DNA of 64,000 nt. Source: JAGDZR01 sp049115695 (lineage in GTDB: Bacteria > Bacteroidota > Bacteroidia > Cytophagales > Cyclobacteriaceae). Location: assembly GCA_049115695.1 (NCBI GenBank), contig JAGDZR010000012.1, forward strand, positions 62,001-126,000. The letters are read 5' to 3'. Numbering within the stretch: the first letter of the stretch is position 1; every line of letters begins with the position of its first letter. The position numbers and the translations under genes were made by a program. Positions 26,016-34,872 of this stretch are shown here, one piece after another. The notes beneath the pieces were generated by a model. That model was not told where the DNA came from, made no database searches, and was given only the letters and a program-made list of their open reading frames with translations.

Positions 26016-27101
26016 CTACTGAGTCTTGGAGCGTGAGATCGCAGAGATGAGCGAGACTGAGTAATTCCATAAACCTGATCGCTGAAAGTTGGTTGCGCTA
26101 ATCGAAACAATCATATCTTCGTTAGGAAAAAAGAATAATCCTCCGCCTAAGTAATCTGTAAAGTAGAACATCTCGTACTGATCGATCCTTTCATAATCCT
26201 CACCTGTAAGTAACCACCACACAAATCCATGGCCATATCGTTCGTTGACCTGTATTTTAAGACTTGAAGATTCAGAAAGCCAATTTTTTGATAGAATCTG
26301 AGAGTTGTTCCATATTCCGCCATTTTTTATCATGATGGCAATTTTCATTATGTCGTTTTGAGAAATTGACAGTCCAAATGAACCATCTATATGGCCTGTT
26401 GGATCTGTTGTCCAATCCGTTTGCTTGATATCGAGTGGTGTAAAAAGTTGTTGTGATAAAAATTCATCCATGGGTTGACTTGTAATTGATTTTACCATCT
26501 CACCAATGATGAGTCCCATGCCGCTGTGATAACTATATCGAGTTCCAGGGATTGCTTCAAGGGGTTTTTCCAATATGTAAGCGACCCAATCACCATAACG
26601 TTTCATTTGTTGAATATCACTTTCATTACTTTGGAAAGCATATATACTTTCATTCCAGGATAGACCTGTTCGATGTGTTAGTAAATCCTGTATGGTGATC
26701 TGTTTTTTGAGCGTGTCTTGCTCAAAGACCTGCAGGTAGCTCGGTAGATACATCTCGAGAGGGTCTTCCAGAGATCCTATTAAATTATTATCCCAAAGGA
26801 TACCTAATGCAATTAAAGAAGTTATGAGCGTTCTGTCCTGAATTGGGTTTAAATCTGAAAGGCTGTTGCCATCATACGACTTTTCAAACACCATATTTTG
26901 GTTTTTGTAAATCTGAAGTGACCGGATGTTCTCGTAGTTGCCTTCTTCAATTCCAATATGTATTCTTCTAAGCACACTTTCATCGAGTTTATGATTGGAG
27001 GGATTATCATAAGACCACAAAGCTGTTGTAGGAGCGTCTTCTCCAGTCACATAGCAGCTTAGGCTCGCTACAATTATCAATCCGACAAGGAACCTATTCA
27101 T
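26016..27101 (-). CDS. Beta-lactamase-fold serine hydrolase homolog lacking the nucleophile (pseudoenzyme)
   Basis: The 361-aa lipoprotein has lipobox SLSC (Cys16). It follows the class C beta-lactamase/esterase family along its length: LLTHRTGLSW, an RYSYHSGMGLIIGE region, GSFGLSISQNDIMKIA, and a C-terminal GGGLFFFP. Where the catalytic SxxK should stand, before TSLIALGILWDNNLIGS, the sequence reads IQDRTL (residues 87-92), with neither Ser nor Lys. Other S-x-x-K strings (such as SNHK near residue 35) are in the wrong place. It is therefore probably inactive and may bind peptidoglycan or a ligand instead. It overlaps the upstream outer-membrane-like gene by 8 bases and is translationally coupled to it. 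Confidence 0.82.
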   Translation of the reverse strand: MNRFLVGLIIVASLSCYVTGEDAPTTALWSYDNPSNHKLDESVLRRIHIGIEEGNYENIRSLQIYKNQNMVFEKSYDGNSLSDLNPIQDRTLITSLIALGILWDNNLIGSLEDPLEMYLPSYLQVFEQDTLKKQITIQDLLTHRTGLSWNESIYAFQSNESDIQQMKRYGDWVAYILEKPLEAIPGTRYSYHSGMGLIIGEMVKSITSQPMDEFLSQQLFTPLDIKQTDWTTDPTGHIDGSFGLSISQNDIMKIAIMIKNGGIWNNSQILSKNWLSESSSLKIQVNERYGHGFVWWLLTGEDYERIDQYEMFYFTDYLGGGLFFFPNEDMIVSISATNFQRSGLWNYSVSLISAISRSKTQ

Positions 27102-27720
27102 ATATCAAACTTATCTGTATACCAAATCCGATATTAAAACCACTTAATTCGTCATTACCCATACCAATTAGCAAGATTTCAGATGTCCCTCTGTAACCTA
27201 AGTCAACTCCAATACCTACAAAATTAAAGGGGTAGTAGTACAGGTCAATTGCGGGTTGATAGAACCAAAGTGCCTGCCTGAATACTATTTCTTCATTGTC
27301 TGTTGACTGCCAGACAATGTCTCCCTTTCCAATAGCAACATGTGCCATTGCTGTCAGGTGTTTTGATTTGAATAGCGCGAAACCTCCATCGAGCATGCCA
27401 TATCTAAACTGAAAAAGGTATTCATCCGGAAAAATCACAGTTTGAGGTGCTGCGTCGATGTATTCCGTAATGATCCAGCCCACACTAAATCTACGAAAAA
27501 TGATGCCTGCTTCTACACTGCTTTGAAGTTCTCTAGCCCCTCTTATGGGTTGCAAAAGACAAGAAACGCTACTGTATATTCCTACAGGGGCTGATTTTTG
27601 CATCCAAATAGGAGCCTCCCATTGATGATCAGCTGAATCTATTACTGAGTTCAACGAATCAACCTGTGCATGTACATATGCATAGGAAGTAAATAATAAT
27701 GCAAGTAGAGTTAATCGCAT
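27094..27720 (-). CDS. Predicted outer-membrane beta-barrel-like protein
   Basis: The protein has 208 aa with a signal peptide ending at YVHAQ (about residue 19). The mature part is made of short alternating strands rich in aromatic residues and Gly (VGIGVDLGYRGTSEILLIGMG, FNIGFGIQISLIYE). It ends in a beta-strand, as outer-membrane barrels do. I recognise no specific family. It is the first gene of a two-gene unit with the serine-hydrolase pseudoenzyme (8-base overlap). It is divergent from an ECF sigma factor gene, from which it is separated by 93 bases. Confidence 0.65.
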   Translation of the reverse strand: MRLTLLALLFTSYAYVHAQVDSLNSVIDSADHQWEAPIWMQKSAPVGIYSSVSCLLQPIRGARELQSSVEAGIIFRRFSVGWIITEYIDAAPQTVIFPDEYLFQFRYGMLDGGFALFKSKHLTAMAHVAIGKGDIVWQSTDNEEIVFRQALWFYQPAIDLYYYPFNFVGIGVDLGYRGTSEILLIGMGNDELSGFNIGFGIQISLIYE

Positions 27721-27813
27721 CCTTGTTGTTTCTCATACTAAGTTCAATATTTTTTTAATCTAGATGCAACTTCTTTAATTATTGCAGATCATTAGTATGT
27801 AAATGGTTAAGAA

Positions 27814-28371
27814 TTGAAGTCTAAGACTGTGGAATTGCATAGCGAGTTAATAGAGCGCTGTAAAGTAGGTGACAGAGCAGCTCAGTATGAGGTGTATCAG
27901 CTATATCAACGTGCTATGTTTAATACAGCAGTCAGAATTTGTGGATCACTAGAGGATGCTGAGGATGCTTTACAAGAGTCGTTCGTTTCGGCTTTTGCAA
28001 AGTTATCTCAGTATAGGGCTGAGGCGAGTTTTGGGTCCTGGTTAAAACGAATTGTGATAAACAATGCGCTCAATTTCTTGAATAAACAAGGGAAATTGGG
28101 AGAAAAAACTGAATTGACAGAAGTGAATGAACCTTTTTATGAATGGCAGGACATTCCTGATTATTCGGTGACAATAGAAAAAGTGAAAGAGGCTGTACTG
28201 TCATTACCAGCAGGATTTAGAAGCGTCTTGACACTCTATCTATTTGAAGGATATGATCATCGGGAAATTGCTGATATAATGGGTATTAGTGAATCAACGT
28301 CAAAGTCTCAGTTCAACAGAGCAAAAAAGAAATTGAGAGAACAACTTAATGAAGAAGTGAAGTATGGGTGA
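27814..28371 (+). CDS. ECF RNA polymerase sigma factor
   Basis: The 185-aa sigma-70 family factor has region 2 (YQRAMFNTAVRICGSLEDAEDALQ, typical ECF) and region 4 (LPAGFRSVLTLYLFEGYDHREIADIMG). The start is unusual: no ATG is available, and an in-frame TAA stands at 27808. Translation must therefore begin at TTG 27814 (MKSKTVELHSELIERC) or GTG 27829; the first fits the family N-terminus better. It overlaps the anti-sigma gene by 8 bases. It probably controls its own unit and perhaps the divergent outer-membrane pair. Confidence 0.92.
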   Translation: MKSKTVELHSELIERCKVGDRAAQYEVYQLYQRAMFNTAVRICGSLEDAEDALQESFVSAFAKLSQYRAEASFGSWLKRIVINNALNFLNKQGKLGEKTELTEVNEPFYEWQDIPDYSVTIEKVKEAVLSLPAGFRSVLTLYLFEGYDHREIADIMGISESTSKSQFNRAKKKLREQLNEEVKYG

Positions 28372-28891
28372 TCAATTAGAACAGTTTGTAAATAAAAACA
28401 GAGATCAGTTTGATGATGCTACACCATCCAAGGACTTGTGGAGTCGCATCGAAACGGACATTCCACCAACACAGCGCAAAAATGGAATCAATCTATGGAA
28501 GGTAGCTGCGGTGCTGTTATTGTGTACTACAGGTTATTTGTTGATTGAGAGGCTGAATGAAACTGAACCAGCATTCGATGAAAACAACGCTTATACCGAG
28601 TTTATTCAAGCCGAAGCATATTATGCCTCTATCATTGAAATGAAGAAAGGTGAAATGATCGCATATGGGGATCGGGATTTACACGAATCCTTCCTGAAAG
28701 AAATATCTGTGCTTGACAAGTCTTACAATGAATTAAAAAAGTCATTCGAGGAATCCATTGAAACCGAAAAAATCGTAGACGCAATGATCAATAACCTACA
28801 ATTGAGAATTGAGATTCTTAACCAACAATTAATGATTTTAAAGAAGCTTAACAAATTAGAAAATGAAAAGGTCAGTAATATTCAAATTTAA
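28364..28891 (+). CDS. Anti-sigma factor-like membrane protein
   Basis: The 175-aa protein has a cytosolic N-terminus of about 44 residues (PSKDLWSRIETDI). One transmembrane helix at about 45-62 (LWKVAAVLLLCTTGYLLI) is followed by a helical, partly coiled periplasmic domain. Gene position, an 8-base overlap with the ECF sigma and the topology all point to an anti-sigma factor. It lacks a recognisable zinc His-Cys motif, so it is the non-ZAS type common in Bacteroidota. Its 3' end overlaps the next gene by 29 bases. Confidence 0.8.
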   Translation: MGDQLEQFVNKNRDQFDDATPSKDLWSRIETDIPPTQRKNGINLWKVAAVLLLCTTGYLLIERLNETEPAFDENNAYTEFIQAEAYYASIIEMKKGEMIAYGDRDLHESFLKEISVLDKSYNELKKSFEESIETEKIVDAMINNLQLRIEILNQQLMILKKLNKLENEKVSNIQI

Positions 28892-29912
28892 ATTAGTAGC
28901 GGGAATGATGATGCTGGCGGTGCTGGCACAGGGCGCTGAGGTAAAGAAAACGATCAACAAGAGTTATAAGGTAAGTAGTAGTACCTATCTCGAAGTAGAT
29001 AATCGTTTTGGTAAGGTTCATGTAAATAACTGGGATAAGAGTGAATTCAAGATTGATATTGAAATCATCGTTGAGGGATCTAATGAGGACAAGGCTCAAA
29101 AGATTCTGGATAGGATAGATATTGATATTTCTGAGTCATCAGGTGGGTATTCCTTTAAAACGGATATGGATAATCTGAAGACGAATAATGATGATCAGTT
29201 TCAGGTTAATTACACCATTAGCATGCCCTCAGAGAATCCAGTGAGAATGGAAAATAGTTTTGGAGATTTGTACTTGGATACGCGAGATGGAAGTGCCTAT
29301 GTGAAGGTTTCATATGGGGCATTGAAAGCAGCGGACTTTAATGATGAAGCTGAAATCAATGTGAGCTTTGGAAAAGGGGATATCGGATTTTGGCAGAGAG
29401 GTAAAGGAACCATAAAGTATTCTGATGTTGAAATCCAGCGTATTGGAAAAATTGAATTGAATCAGCAGTTTTCGGATGTGGAGATTGATGAACTAGATGA
29501 GATAGAGCTCGAGAGTAAGTATGGTAGTGTGGAAATTGGGTCAGCTCGTAGTATTGATGCAGAGGTGCAATTCTCAGGTTTTCAAATAGAGCGACTGAGT
29601 AAGCGACTCGAAATGACCGCAAGTTATGTGGGCGATTTTGAAATTGAAGAGCTAAATGCTGAATTTGAATCAGTCTACATCTCGGGTAAATTCGGTTCGT
29701 ATGAGATAGGAATCCCATCAGATTTGAAAGCAGATTTCCGAGGTAAATTCAGCTTCTGTAATTTGAAGGATGGCGGGGTGCCTATTGAGTACAACTATCG
29801 AGTCAAAGACATGAATGAAAGTGAATATAGGGGGAAAATTAATGGTGGAGATGAAAGCAAAAAGATTGAGGTAAAATCTAGTTATGGAGACTTGAAGCTA
29901 TTTGAATATTGA
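28863..29912 (+). CDS. Exported DUF4097-like beta-helix protein
   Basis: The protein has 349 aa and a signal peptide (cleavage after about VLAQGAE). The mature part is built of short repeating strands with recurring SFGDLYL, KYGSVEIG and SYGDLKLFEY units, typical of the DUF4097/DUF2807 group of repetitive beta-folds. No catalytic motif is present. It overlaps the anti-sigma gene by 29 bases and ends at a strong terminator, so it is the third member of the sigma/anti-sigma unit. Such proteins often accompany ECF/anti-sigma pairs in Bacteroidota and may form part of the envelope-stress response. Its exact job is unknown. Confidence 0.75.
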   Translation: MKRSVIFKFKLVAGMMMLAVLAQGAEVKKTINKSYKVSSSTYLEVDNRFGKVHVNNWDKSEFKIDIEIIVEGSNEDKAQKILDRIDIDISESSGGYSFKTDMDNLKTNNDDQFQVNYTISMPSENPVRMENSFGDLYLDTRDGSAYVKVSYGALKAADFNDEAEINVSFGKGDIGFWQRGKGTIKYSDVEIQRIGKIELNQQFSDVEIDELDEIELESKYGSVEIGSARSIDAEVQFSGFQIERLSKRLEMTASYVGDFEIEELNAEFESVYISGKFGSYEIGIPSDLKADFRGKFSFCNLKDGGVPIEYNYRVKDMNESEYRGKINGGDESKKIEVKSSYGDLKLFEY

Positions 29913-29930
29913 ATGGAACTTAACTAGAGA

Positions 29931-29964
29931 AAAGGGTAATGTTCGATGAGCATTACCCTTTTTT
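29931..29964 (+). terminator. Intrinsic terminator of the ECF sigma unit
   Basis: An 11-bp perfect stem (AAAGGGTAATG / CATTACCCTTT) with a 9-base loop runs into a T-run. Confidence 0.85.
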
Positions 29965-30013
29965 GTTTCTAGATTTAATGGAACCTTTTATGTCCTAATT
30001 TCATTTTTATCTC

Positions 30014-31024
30014 ATGAGCGATTCAATTAAACAAATCAGAAAACTAGAATTCCAGTGGCAGACACAGGACCCATTTTTGTTTTGTGTGCATCACCTGGAT
30101 AAGTTCCCCAAAGGAAACGATCACCTTGGTCCGGATCAAGCTTTATTGTCTGGCAGAAATATTGGTCAGGATTTTGTCGTCAAAGATGGTTGGCGCATGT
30201 ATCACGGGAGTACTGTTCCAGGTTTTCCGTCTCACCCTCATAGAGGGTTCGAGACGATTACCATTGTGCTAGATGGATTGGTTGATCATGCAGATTCGAT
30301 GGGAGCATCCGGGAGATTTGGATATGGTGATGTGCAGTGGATGACGGCAGGAGCAGGCGTGCAACATTCGGAGATGTTCCCACTTCTCAACAAGGAAGAA
30401 GGCAATACAATGGAGCTCTTTCAGATCTGGTTGAATCTTCCAAAAAAAAGTAAGTTTGTTGAGCCTTACTTCTCAATGTTATGGGCGAATCAAATACCCG
30501 TTGTTCAACAAGAGGGAGGCTCCAAGATCAGGGTAATTGCAGGTTCATTTGGAACTGCCTCAGCACCTGCCCCTCCTCCAGATAGCTGGGCAGCCGATCT
30601 ACAAAACGCCGTGTCTATATGGGCGATTGATATCCAACCAAATGGTAAGGTTGTTCTTCCTGCAGCTTCGAATGATTGTCACAGAGCACTGTATGTCCAC
30701 AAAGGAAATGGTGTATTAATTGACGGACAAAAGATTGATAATATGAGTGGGGTGGATGTCGATCAAAGTGTAGAGTTACAGGTTGAAAATGGAGATGCAA
30801 ATGCCAGTGTTTTGGTGCTTCAGGGAATGCCAATCAATGAGTCAGTAGTGCAGTATGGACCATTCGTCATGAATAGTGAAGCTGAGATAAGAGCAACAAT
30901 GCAGGACTATCAAAGAACTCAATTTGGCGGATGGCCGTGGGAGTCGGCAGACCCGACTCATGGTAATGAAAATAGGAGGTTTGCCCAGCACGCTGATGGG
31001 CGAGTAGAACATCCTGATACTTGA
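30014..31024 (+). CDS. Pirin family protein
   Basis: This 336-aa bicupin matches pirin. Metal ligands lie in the N-terminal cupin: HPHRGFET (about residues 75-82), then GAGVQHSE, with the conserved GDVQWMTAGAG. The C-terminal cupin (about 185-280) is less conserved. Pirins are iron-containing proteins linked to redox or quercetin oxidation; the bacterial role is mostly unclear. It stands alone, 49 bases after the previous terminator. The next gene starts about 100 bases later. Confidence 0.92.
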   Translation: MSDSIKQIRKLEFQWQTQDPFLFCVHHLDKFPKGNDHLGPDQALLSGRNIGQDFVVKDGWRMYHGSTVPGFPSHPHRGFETITIVLDGLVDHADSMGASGRFGYGDVQWMTAGAGVQHSEMFPLLNKEEGNTMELFQIWLNLPKKSKFVEPYFSMLWANQIPVVQQEGGSKIRVIAGSFGTASAPAPPPDSWAADLQNAVSIWAIDIQPNGKVVLPAASNDCHRALYVHKGNGVLIDGQKIDNMSGVDVDQSVELQVENGDANASVLVLQGMPINESVVQYGPFVMNSEAEIRATMQDYQRTQFGGWPWESADPTHGNENRRFAQHADGRVEHPDT

Positions 31025-31127
31025 AATAGCCGTTTTTGAATATAAGTAGAAGTTTAAAAATTAGGGTATAAACAATTATCATTCAGCTTAATATAGTGTC
31101 TGTATTGAATGTTAACTTCTGTAAGGA

Positions 31128-32249
31128 TTGAGTTTGAAAAAATATGATGCAATAGTCATAGGCCTTGGAACCATGGGTAGTGCCGCTTGCATGCAACTTG
31201 CTCAGAAGGGCCTGAATGTGCTCGGCCTTGAAAAGGGGGAAATTGTAAATGATCGCAGTTCACATTCAGGATATACAAGGTTAATACGGAAGGCCTATTT
31301 TGAGCACCCGGATTACGTCCCACTTCTGGAAAGAAGTTATGCCTTATGGAAGAATTTGGAAGCGTCACTCAACGAGCAGTTATTCTTTAAAACTGGTATC
31401 GCTTATTTCGGTCACGACACTGGTCCTTTGCTCTCAGGAGTTCAACGATCTTCGAGTTTATACAATATTCCAGTTACCCATTTAGAGGGGAATTCATTTC
31501 GACCAGATATCTTTCGCCTGCCTGGTAAAATGAATTTGCTTTTTGAGGAGGACGCTGGCTTTCTGGATGTGAGTCGATCAATAAAGGGCATGTGCAAAAT
31601 GGCTCGCAGTAGCGGAGCACAATTACGTGCAAATGTGGAAGTGATCGAGTGGAAGCAAATGCGCGATAAGTTCGAATTGTCAACAAGTGAGGGGACCTTC
31701 ATTTCCGACTATCTAGTAGTATGCGCTGGGGCATTTACCTCTGACCTGTTACCACAAATGAAACCTCAACTTTCTGTGACACGACAACTGCTTACATGGG
31801 CAGATATGGAGACTGATGAAATGCCATGTTGGGTAATAGAAGATGAGGAACAAGTTGGGATCTATTATGGATTCCCTGCTTACTCATCAGGGTATAGGGG
31901 AATGAAAATCGCCCATCATATTCGAGGTGAATCTATACAACCAAATCAATTTATGAATTTTGATTCTCGGAATGAAATGGAAAAGATCAATGAGGTTCTT
32001 AAGAAATATTTTAAAAGATCCGGAAAAGTTCAGCTTGTAGCACCATGTATGTATACTTATTCTCCAGATGACGATTTCATTGTTGATTTTTTACCTGGAG
32101 CTAATGAGAAGATGATCATTGCCGCTGGATTTAGCGGGCATGGATTTAAGTTTGCTCCGGTTGTTGGTGAGATAGTGTCAGATCTTGTGGTGAACGGCAT
32201 TTCCTCTCAGCCAGCAGATTTCCTTTCTTTCAATAGGTTTATATCATGA
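31128..32249 (+). CDS. Sarcosine oxidase / N-methyltryptophan oxidase-like flavoenzyme
   Basis: The 373-aa FAD-dependent amine oxidase belongs to the monomeric sarcosine oxidase group. Evidence is the Rossmann motif GLGTMGSA near the N-terminus, RSSHSGYTRLIR in the flavin region, and Cys307 in APCMYT at the site of covalent flavin attachment. AAGFSGHGFKFAPVVGE is typical near the C-terminus. It should oxidise a secondary N-methyl amino acid with release of hydrogen peroxide. No ATG is available: TAA at 31122 blocks extension, so the start is TTG at 31128 or TTG at 31134. Its last bases overlap the next gene (ATGA). Confidence 0.88.
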   Translation: MSLKKYDAIVIGLGTMGSAACMQLAQKGLNVLGLEKGEIVNDRSSHSGYTRLIRKAYFEHPDYVPLLERSYALWKNLEASLNEQLFFKTGIAYFGHDTGPLLSGVQRSSSLYNIPVTHLEGNSFRPDIFRLPGKMNLLFEEDAGFLDVSRSIKGMCKMARSSGAQLRANVEVIEWKQMRDKFELSTSEGTFISDYLVVCAGAFTSDLLPQMKPQLSVTRQLLTWADMETDEMPCWVIEDEEQVGIYYGFPAYSSGYRGMKIAHHIRGESIQPNQFMNFDSRNEMEKINEVLKKYFKRSGKVQLVAPCMYTYSPDDDFIVDFLPGANEKMIIAAGFSGHGFKFAPVVGEIVSDLVVNGISSQPADFLSFNRFIS

Positions 32250-33124
32250 ACAAGCAACTTAAATATTCTCCAGTAGCAGTTATCATCCTTCTGATGATTG
32301 GCTTTAGTTGCACTCAATCATCAGAGTTGGAAGCTTGGGAGGCATGGAAGAAAGAAAGACTTAGAAGTCTTAAGGAGCCGCAAGGTTTTGTGAATCTGGC
32401 TGGCTTATTCTGGTTGGATTCAGGAGTCAATAAAATCGGTTCATCTGGCGATATCCTTTTTCCAAACGACATGCCGGCTGATCTCGGTGAATTGGTATGG
32501 AGAGGAGATGAAGTTATCTATCGAAGTGTATCAGATGATGTTACAGTGGACTCTACAAGTGTGACGGATTCTGTTGTGGTTTATTCCGCGGGCAACCCTA
32601 AAATGATGAGGTGGGGTAGTTACGTTTGGTATATCATTGATAGAGTTGGAAACATCGGGGTAAGACTCAAGAACCTGAACCACCCAAATCTTAAAAAGGA
32701 TATTCAGCTAACATATTTTGATTACAATCCGGAACTGGTTGTAGAAGCCACTTTTATGCCCTACAAGCAAAAGAAAGAGCTCAGGATTGACAATGTATTA
32801 GGTCACGAGTATCAAATGGAAATATCCGGCCAACTTCAATTTGAAATAGACGGACAACCTTACACTTTGGAGCCCATAGATGAGGGAGAAGAGTTCTTTA
32901 TTATTTTTTCTGACGAAACATCTGCGATTGAAACATACGGAAGTGGAAGATACATGTATGCTGATATGCCAAAAGGTAAAGGGGATAAGGTTCTGTTAGA
33001 TTTCAATCGCTGTTACAATCCGCCATGTGCTTTTACAGATTTTGCAACGTGCTTTATTCCACCCAGGGAAAATAGACTTGATTTACCTATAGAAGCAGGA
33101 GAACTGGACTATCACATGCATTAG
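32246..33124 (+). CDS. DUF1684 lipoprotein
   Basis: The protein has 292 aa with lipobox IGFSC (Cys22). It matches DUF1684: WEAWKKERLRSLKEPQGFVNLAGLFWL at the start, a conserved DFNRCYNPPCAFTDFATC segment with paired Cys near the end, and PPRENRLDLPIEAGE at the C-terminus. The family has no agreed function. It overlaps the amine oxidase gene by four bases, so the two are co-translated. No link between the functions is obvious. Confidence 0.85.
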   Translation: MNKQLKYSPVAVIILLMIGFSCTQSSELEAWEAWKKERLRSLKEPQGFVNLAGLFWLDSGVNKIGSSGDILFPNDMPADLGELVWRGDEVIYRSVSDDVTVDSTSVTDSVVVYSAGNPKMMRWGSYVWYIIDRVGNIGVRLKNLNHPNLKKDIQLTYFDYNPELVVEATFMPYKQKKELRIDNVLGHEYQMEISGQLQFEIDGQPYTLEPIDEGEEFFIIFSDETSAIETYGSGRYMYADMPKGKGDKVLLDFNRCYNPPCAFTDFATCFIPPRENRLDLPIEAGELDYHMH

Positions 33125-33165
33125 TCTATGTAATGTGTGTTACAAAAACGTTTAAGAACCTTCCA

Positions 33166-33173
33166 TAGATTTG
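33166..33173 (+). promoter_or_regulatory. Putative -7 element (TAGATTTG) for the sulfite dehydrogenase unit
   Basis: An exact TAnnTTTG match lies 55 bases before the start at 33228, in the 103-base gap after DUF1684. This suggests that the sulfite dehydrogenase genes have their own promoter. Confidence 0.35.
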
Positions 33174-33227
33174 AACTTGCGATTAGGTTGATTCGAGTCT
33201 AACTTGACTAGTCCGTAATTCATAGTT

Positions 33228-34445
33228 ATGCGAAGAAGAAAATTTATACAAAAGAGCGCGGCAATTGGGGCCTTGAGTAGCCTTGGCCTGGAATCCGTCT
33301 TTGCCATGCCGAAGGGATATGTACCAGTGATTTTGGAAGAACAGGAGGATCCATATTCACTTTTCGGAAAGCATAAAGACATGGTGATCTTAAATGATAA
33401 ACCGTGGAATATGGAGGCTCAGGCACACATTTTGGATGATGCCATTACTCCAGCTGCAAAAATGTTTATTCGAAACAATGGGATTATACCGAACCAAATT
33501 GATAGCGAAACATGGACCTTGACAATTGATGGAGAATCAGTTAAAACGCAAAAGGAATATACAATAGACGAACTTAAGTCGAGGTTTGAATCACATACCT
33601 ACCAGCTGACATTGGAATGCGGAGGCAATGGAAGAAGCGAGTTTGATCCCCCGGCAAAAGGCAATCAGTGGACCATTGGTGCAGTGTCTTGTGCTGAATG
33701 GACAGGAGTAAGATTGAAAGATTTACTCAATGATGCAGGAATAGCATCAGACGCTGTTTACGTTGGCTATTATGGAGAGGACGGTCATCTTAGTGGCGAT
33801 CCATCAAAAAATCCAATTTCCAGAGGAGTGCCTATTGAGAAGGCACTAGAGGATGAGACATTAGTTGCATACGCGATGAATGGGGAAGATATTCCACTGG
33901 CGCATGGCTTCCCATTAAGGCTTGTTGCTGGAGGTTTTCCAGCCTCGGCATCTGGTAAATGGATCAATAGATTGTCCATTAGAAACAAAGTGCATGATGG
34001 GGCTAAAATGGGAGGGCAGTCTTATCGAGTCCCATGTGAGGCTGTTCCTCCTGGAACTCAGGTCGCGGATGAAAATATGTGCATCATTGAATCCATGCCA
34101 GTAAAATCATTGATTACCTTCCCAAAATCAGGAGCAATGATTGATGTTGGTGAGTCGATCAATATTAGGGGGCATGCCTGGGCAGGTCAAAATGAGGTAG
34201 CTAGTATCGAGTTATCGAAAGACTTTGGCGCTACCTGGAAGCCAGCGCGTTTGGATAAACCAGTGAATAGATTGGCATGGCAGCATTTCACTACTGACCT
34301 GAACTTTGAGAAAACAGGGTATTATGAGATATGGGCTAAGGCAACTGATAGTAGAGGGATTGCACAACCCATGGTGTTGCCAGGTTGGAATCCAAAAGGA
34401 TACCTGAACAACGCTTGCCATCGAATAGCAATAAAAGTAGGGTAA
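33228..34445 (+). CDS. Sulfite dehydrogenase-type molybdopterin enzyme (SorA-like)
   Basis: The 405-aa protein carries a twin-arginine signal (MRRRKFIQKSA, about 26 residues), so it is exported folded. It has the sulfite oxidase molybdopterin fold (LTLECGGNGR, and Cys155 in AVSCAEWTG as the molybdenum ligand). A C-terminal Mo-oxidoreductase dimerisation domain follows at about 290-400 (SIELSKDFGATW, GWNPKGYLNNACHRI). The expected reaction is oxidation of sulfite, or a related substrate, in the periplasm. The gene directly downstream encodes a small monoheme cytochrome c, its probable electron acceptor, as in SorAB. Substrate is not certain, because the family also contains other oxidoreductases. 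Confidence 0.86.
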   Translation: MRRRKFIQKSAAIGALSSLGLESVFAMPKGYVPVILEEQEDPYSLFGKHKDMVILNDKPWNMEAQAHILDDAITPAAKMFIRNNGIIPNQIDSETWTLTIDGESVKTQKEYTIDELKSRFESHTYQLTLECGGNGRSEFDPPAKGNQWTIGAVSCAEWTGVRLKDLLNDAGIASDAVYVGYYGEDGHLSGDPSKNPISRGVPIEKALEDETLVAYAMNGEDIPLAHGFPLRLVAGGFPASASGKWINRLSIRNKVHDGAKMGGQSYRVPCEAVPPGTQVADENMCIIESMPVKSLITFPKSGAMIDVGESINIRGHAWAGQNEVASIELSKDFGATWKPARLDKPVNRLAWQHFTTDLNFEKTGYYEIWAKATDSRGIAQPMVLPGWNPKGYLNNACHRIAIKVG

Positions 34446-34868
34446 GTGAAGGATATTCTAAAAATAGTTCAGCTGACAAGATGGGTAACTGTTGGAGCAT
34501 TGCTGGTAGTGCTAGCCAATGTGATGATGATTTATTTACTTCTTAGTCCTCCTGTCGAACAAGATAGTCAGCAAGAAGTGGTGGCAGCTAATTTGCCAAT
34601 TGATTTGGATGAATGGATTGATGCTGAAGGAGTGGAAATTGTTGCTCAAAATTGTGCGGCCTGCCATTCGGCCAAACTTGTTACGCAAAATCGAGCCACC
34701 AAAGAAGGGTGGCTGAGTATCATCAGGTGGATGCAGTCCACGCAGAACCTTTGGGATTTGGGAGAGAATGAAGCAATCATTCTCAAATACCTTTCTGAAA
34801 ACTATGCACCCCAAAAGAAGGGCAGAAGGACAAATCTGGAATCAATAGAGTGGTACAAATTGAAATGA
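34446..34868 (+). CDS. Membrane-anchored monoheme cytochrome c (SorB-like)
   Basis: The 140-aa protein has one transmembrane anchor (about residues 12-33) and a heme motif CAACH at residues 70-74. A Met-containing segment (IIRWMQSTQNLWDLGENE) follows and may supply the distal ligand. The start is a GTG at 34446, placed directly against the stop of the upstream gene (TAAGTG), with no spacer; the next in-frame ATG would remove most of the anchor. It most likely takes electrons from the SorA-like enzyme to the respiratory chain. Confidence 0.85.
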   Translation: MKDILKIVQLTRWVTVGALLVVLANVMMIYLLLSPPVEQDSQQEVVAANLPIDLDEWIDAEGVEIVAQNCAACHSAKLVTQNRATKEGWLSIIRWMQSTQNLWDLGENEAIILKYLSENYAPQKKGRRTNLESIEWYKLK

Positions 34869-34872
34869 CATA

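Noticed and set aside
26985..26999. SNHK near residue 35 of the serine hydrolase as the SxxK nucleophile
   Set aside because: It lies about 50 residues before the place where family alignment requires the motif, and outside the conserved core.
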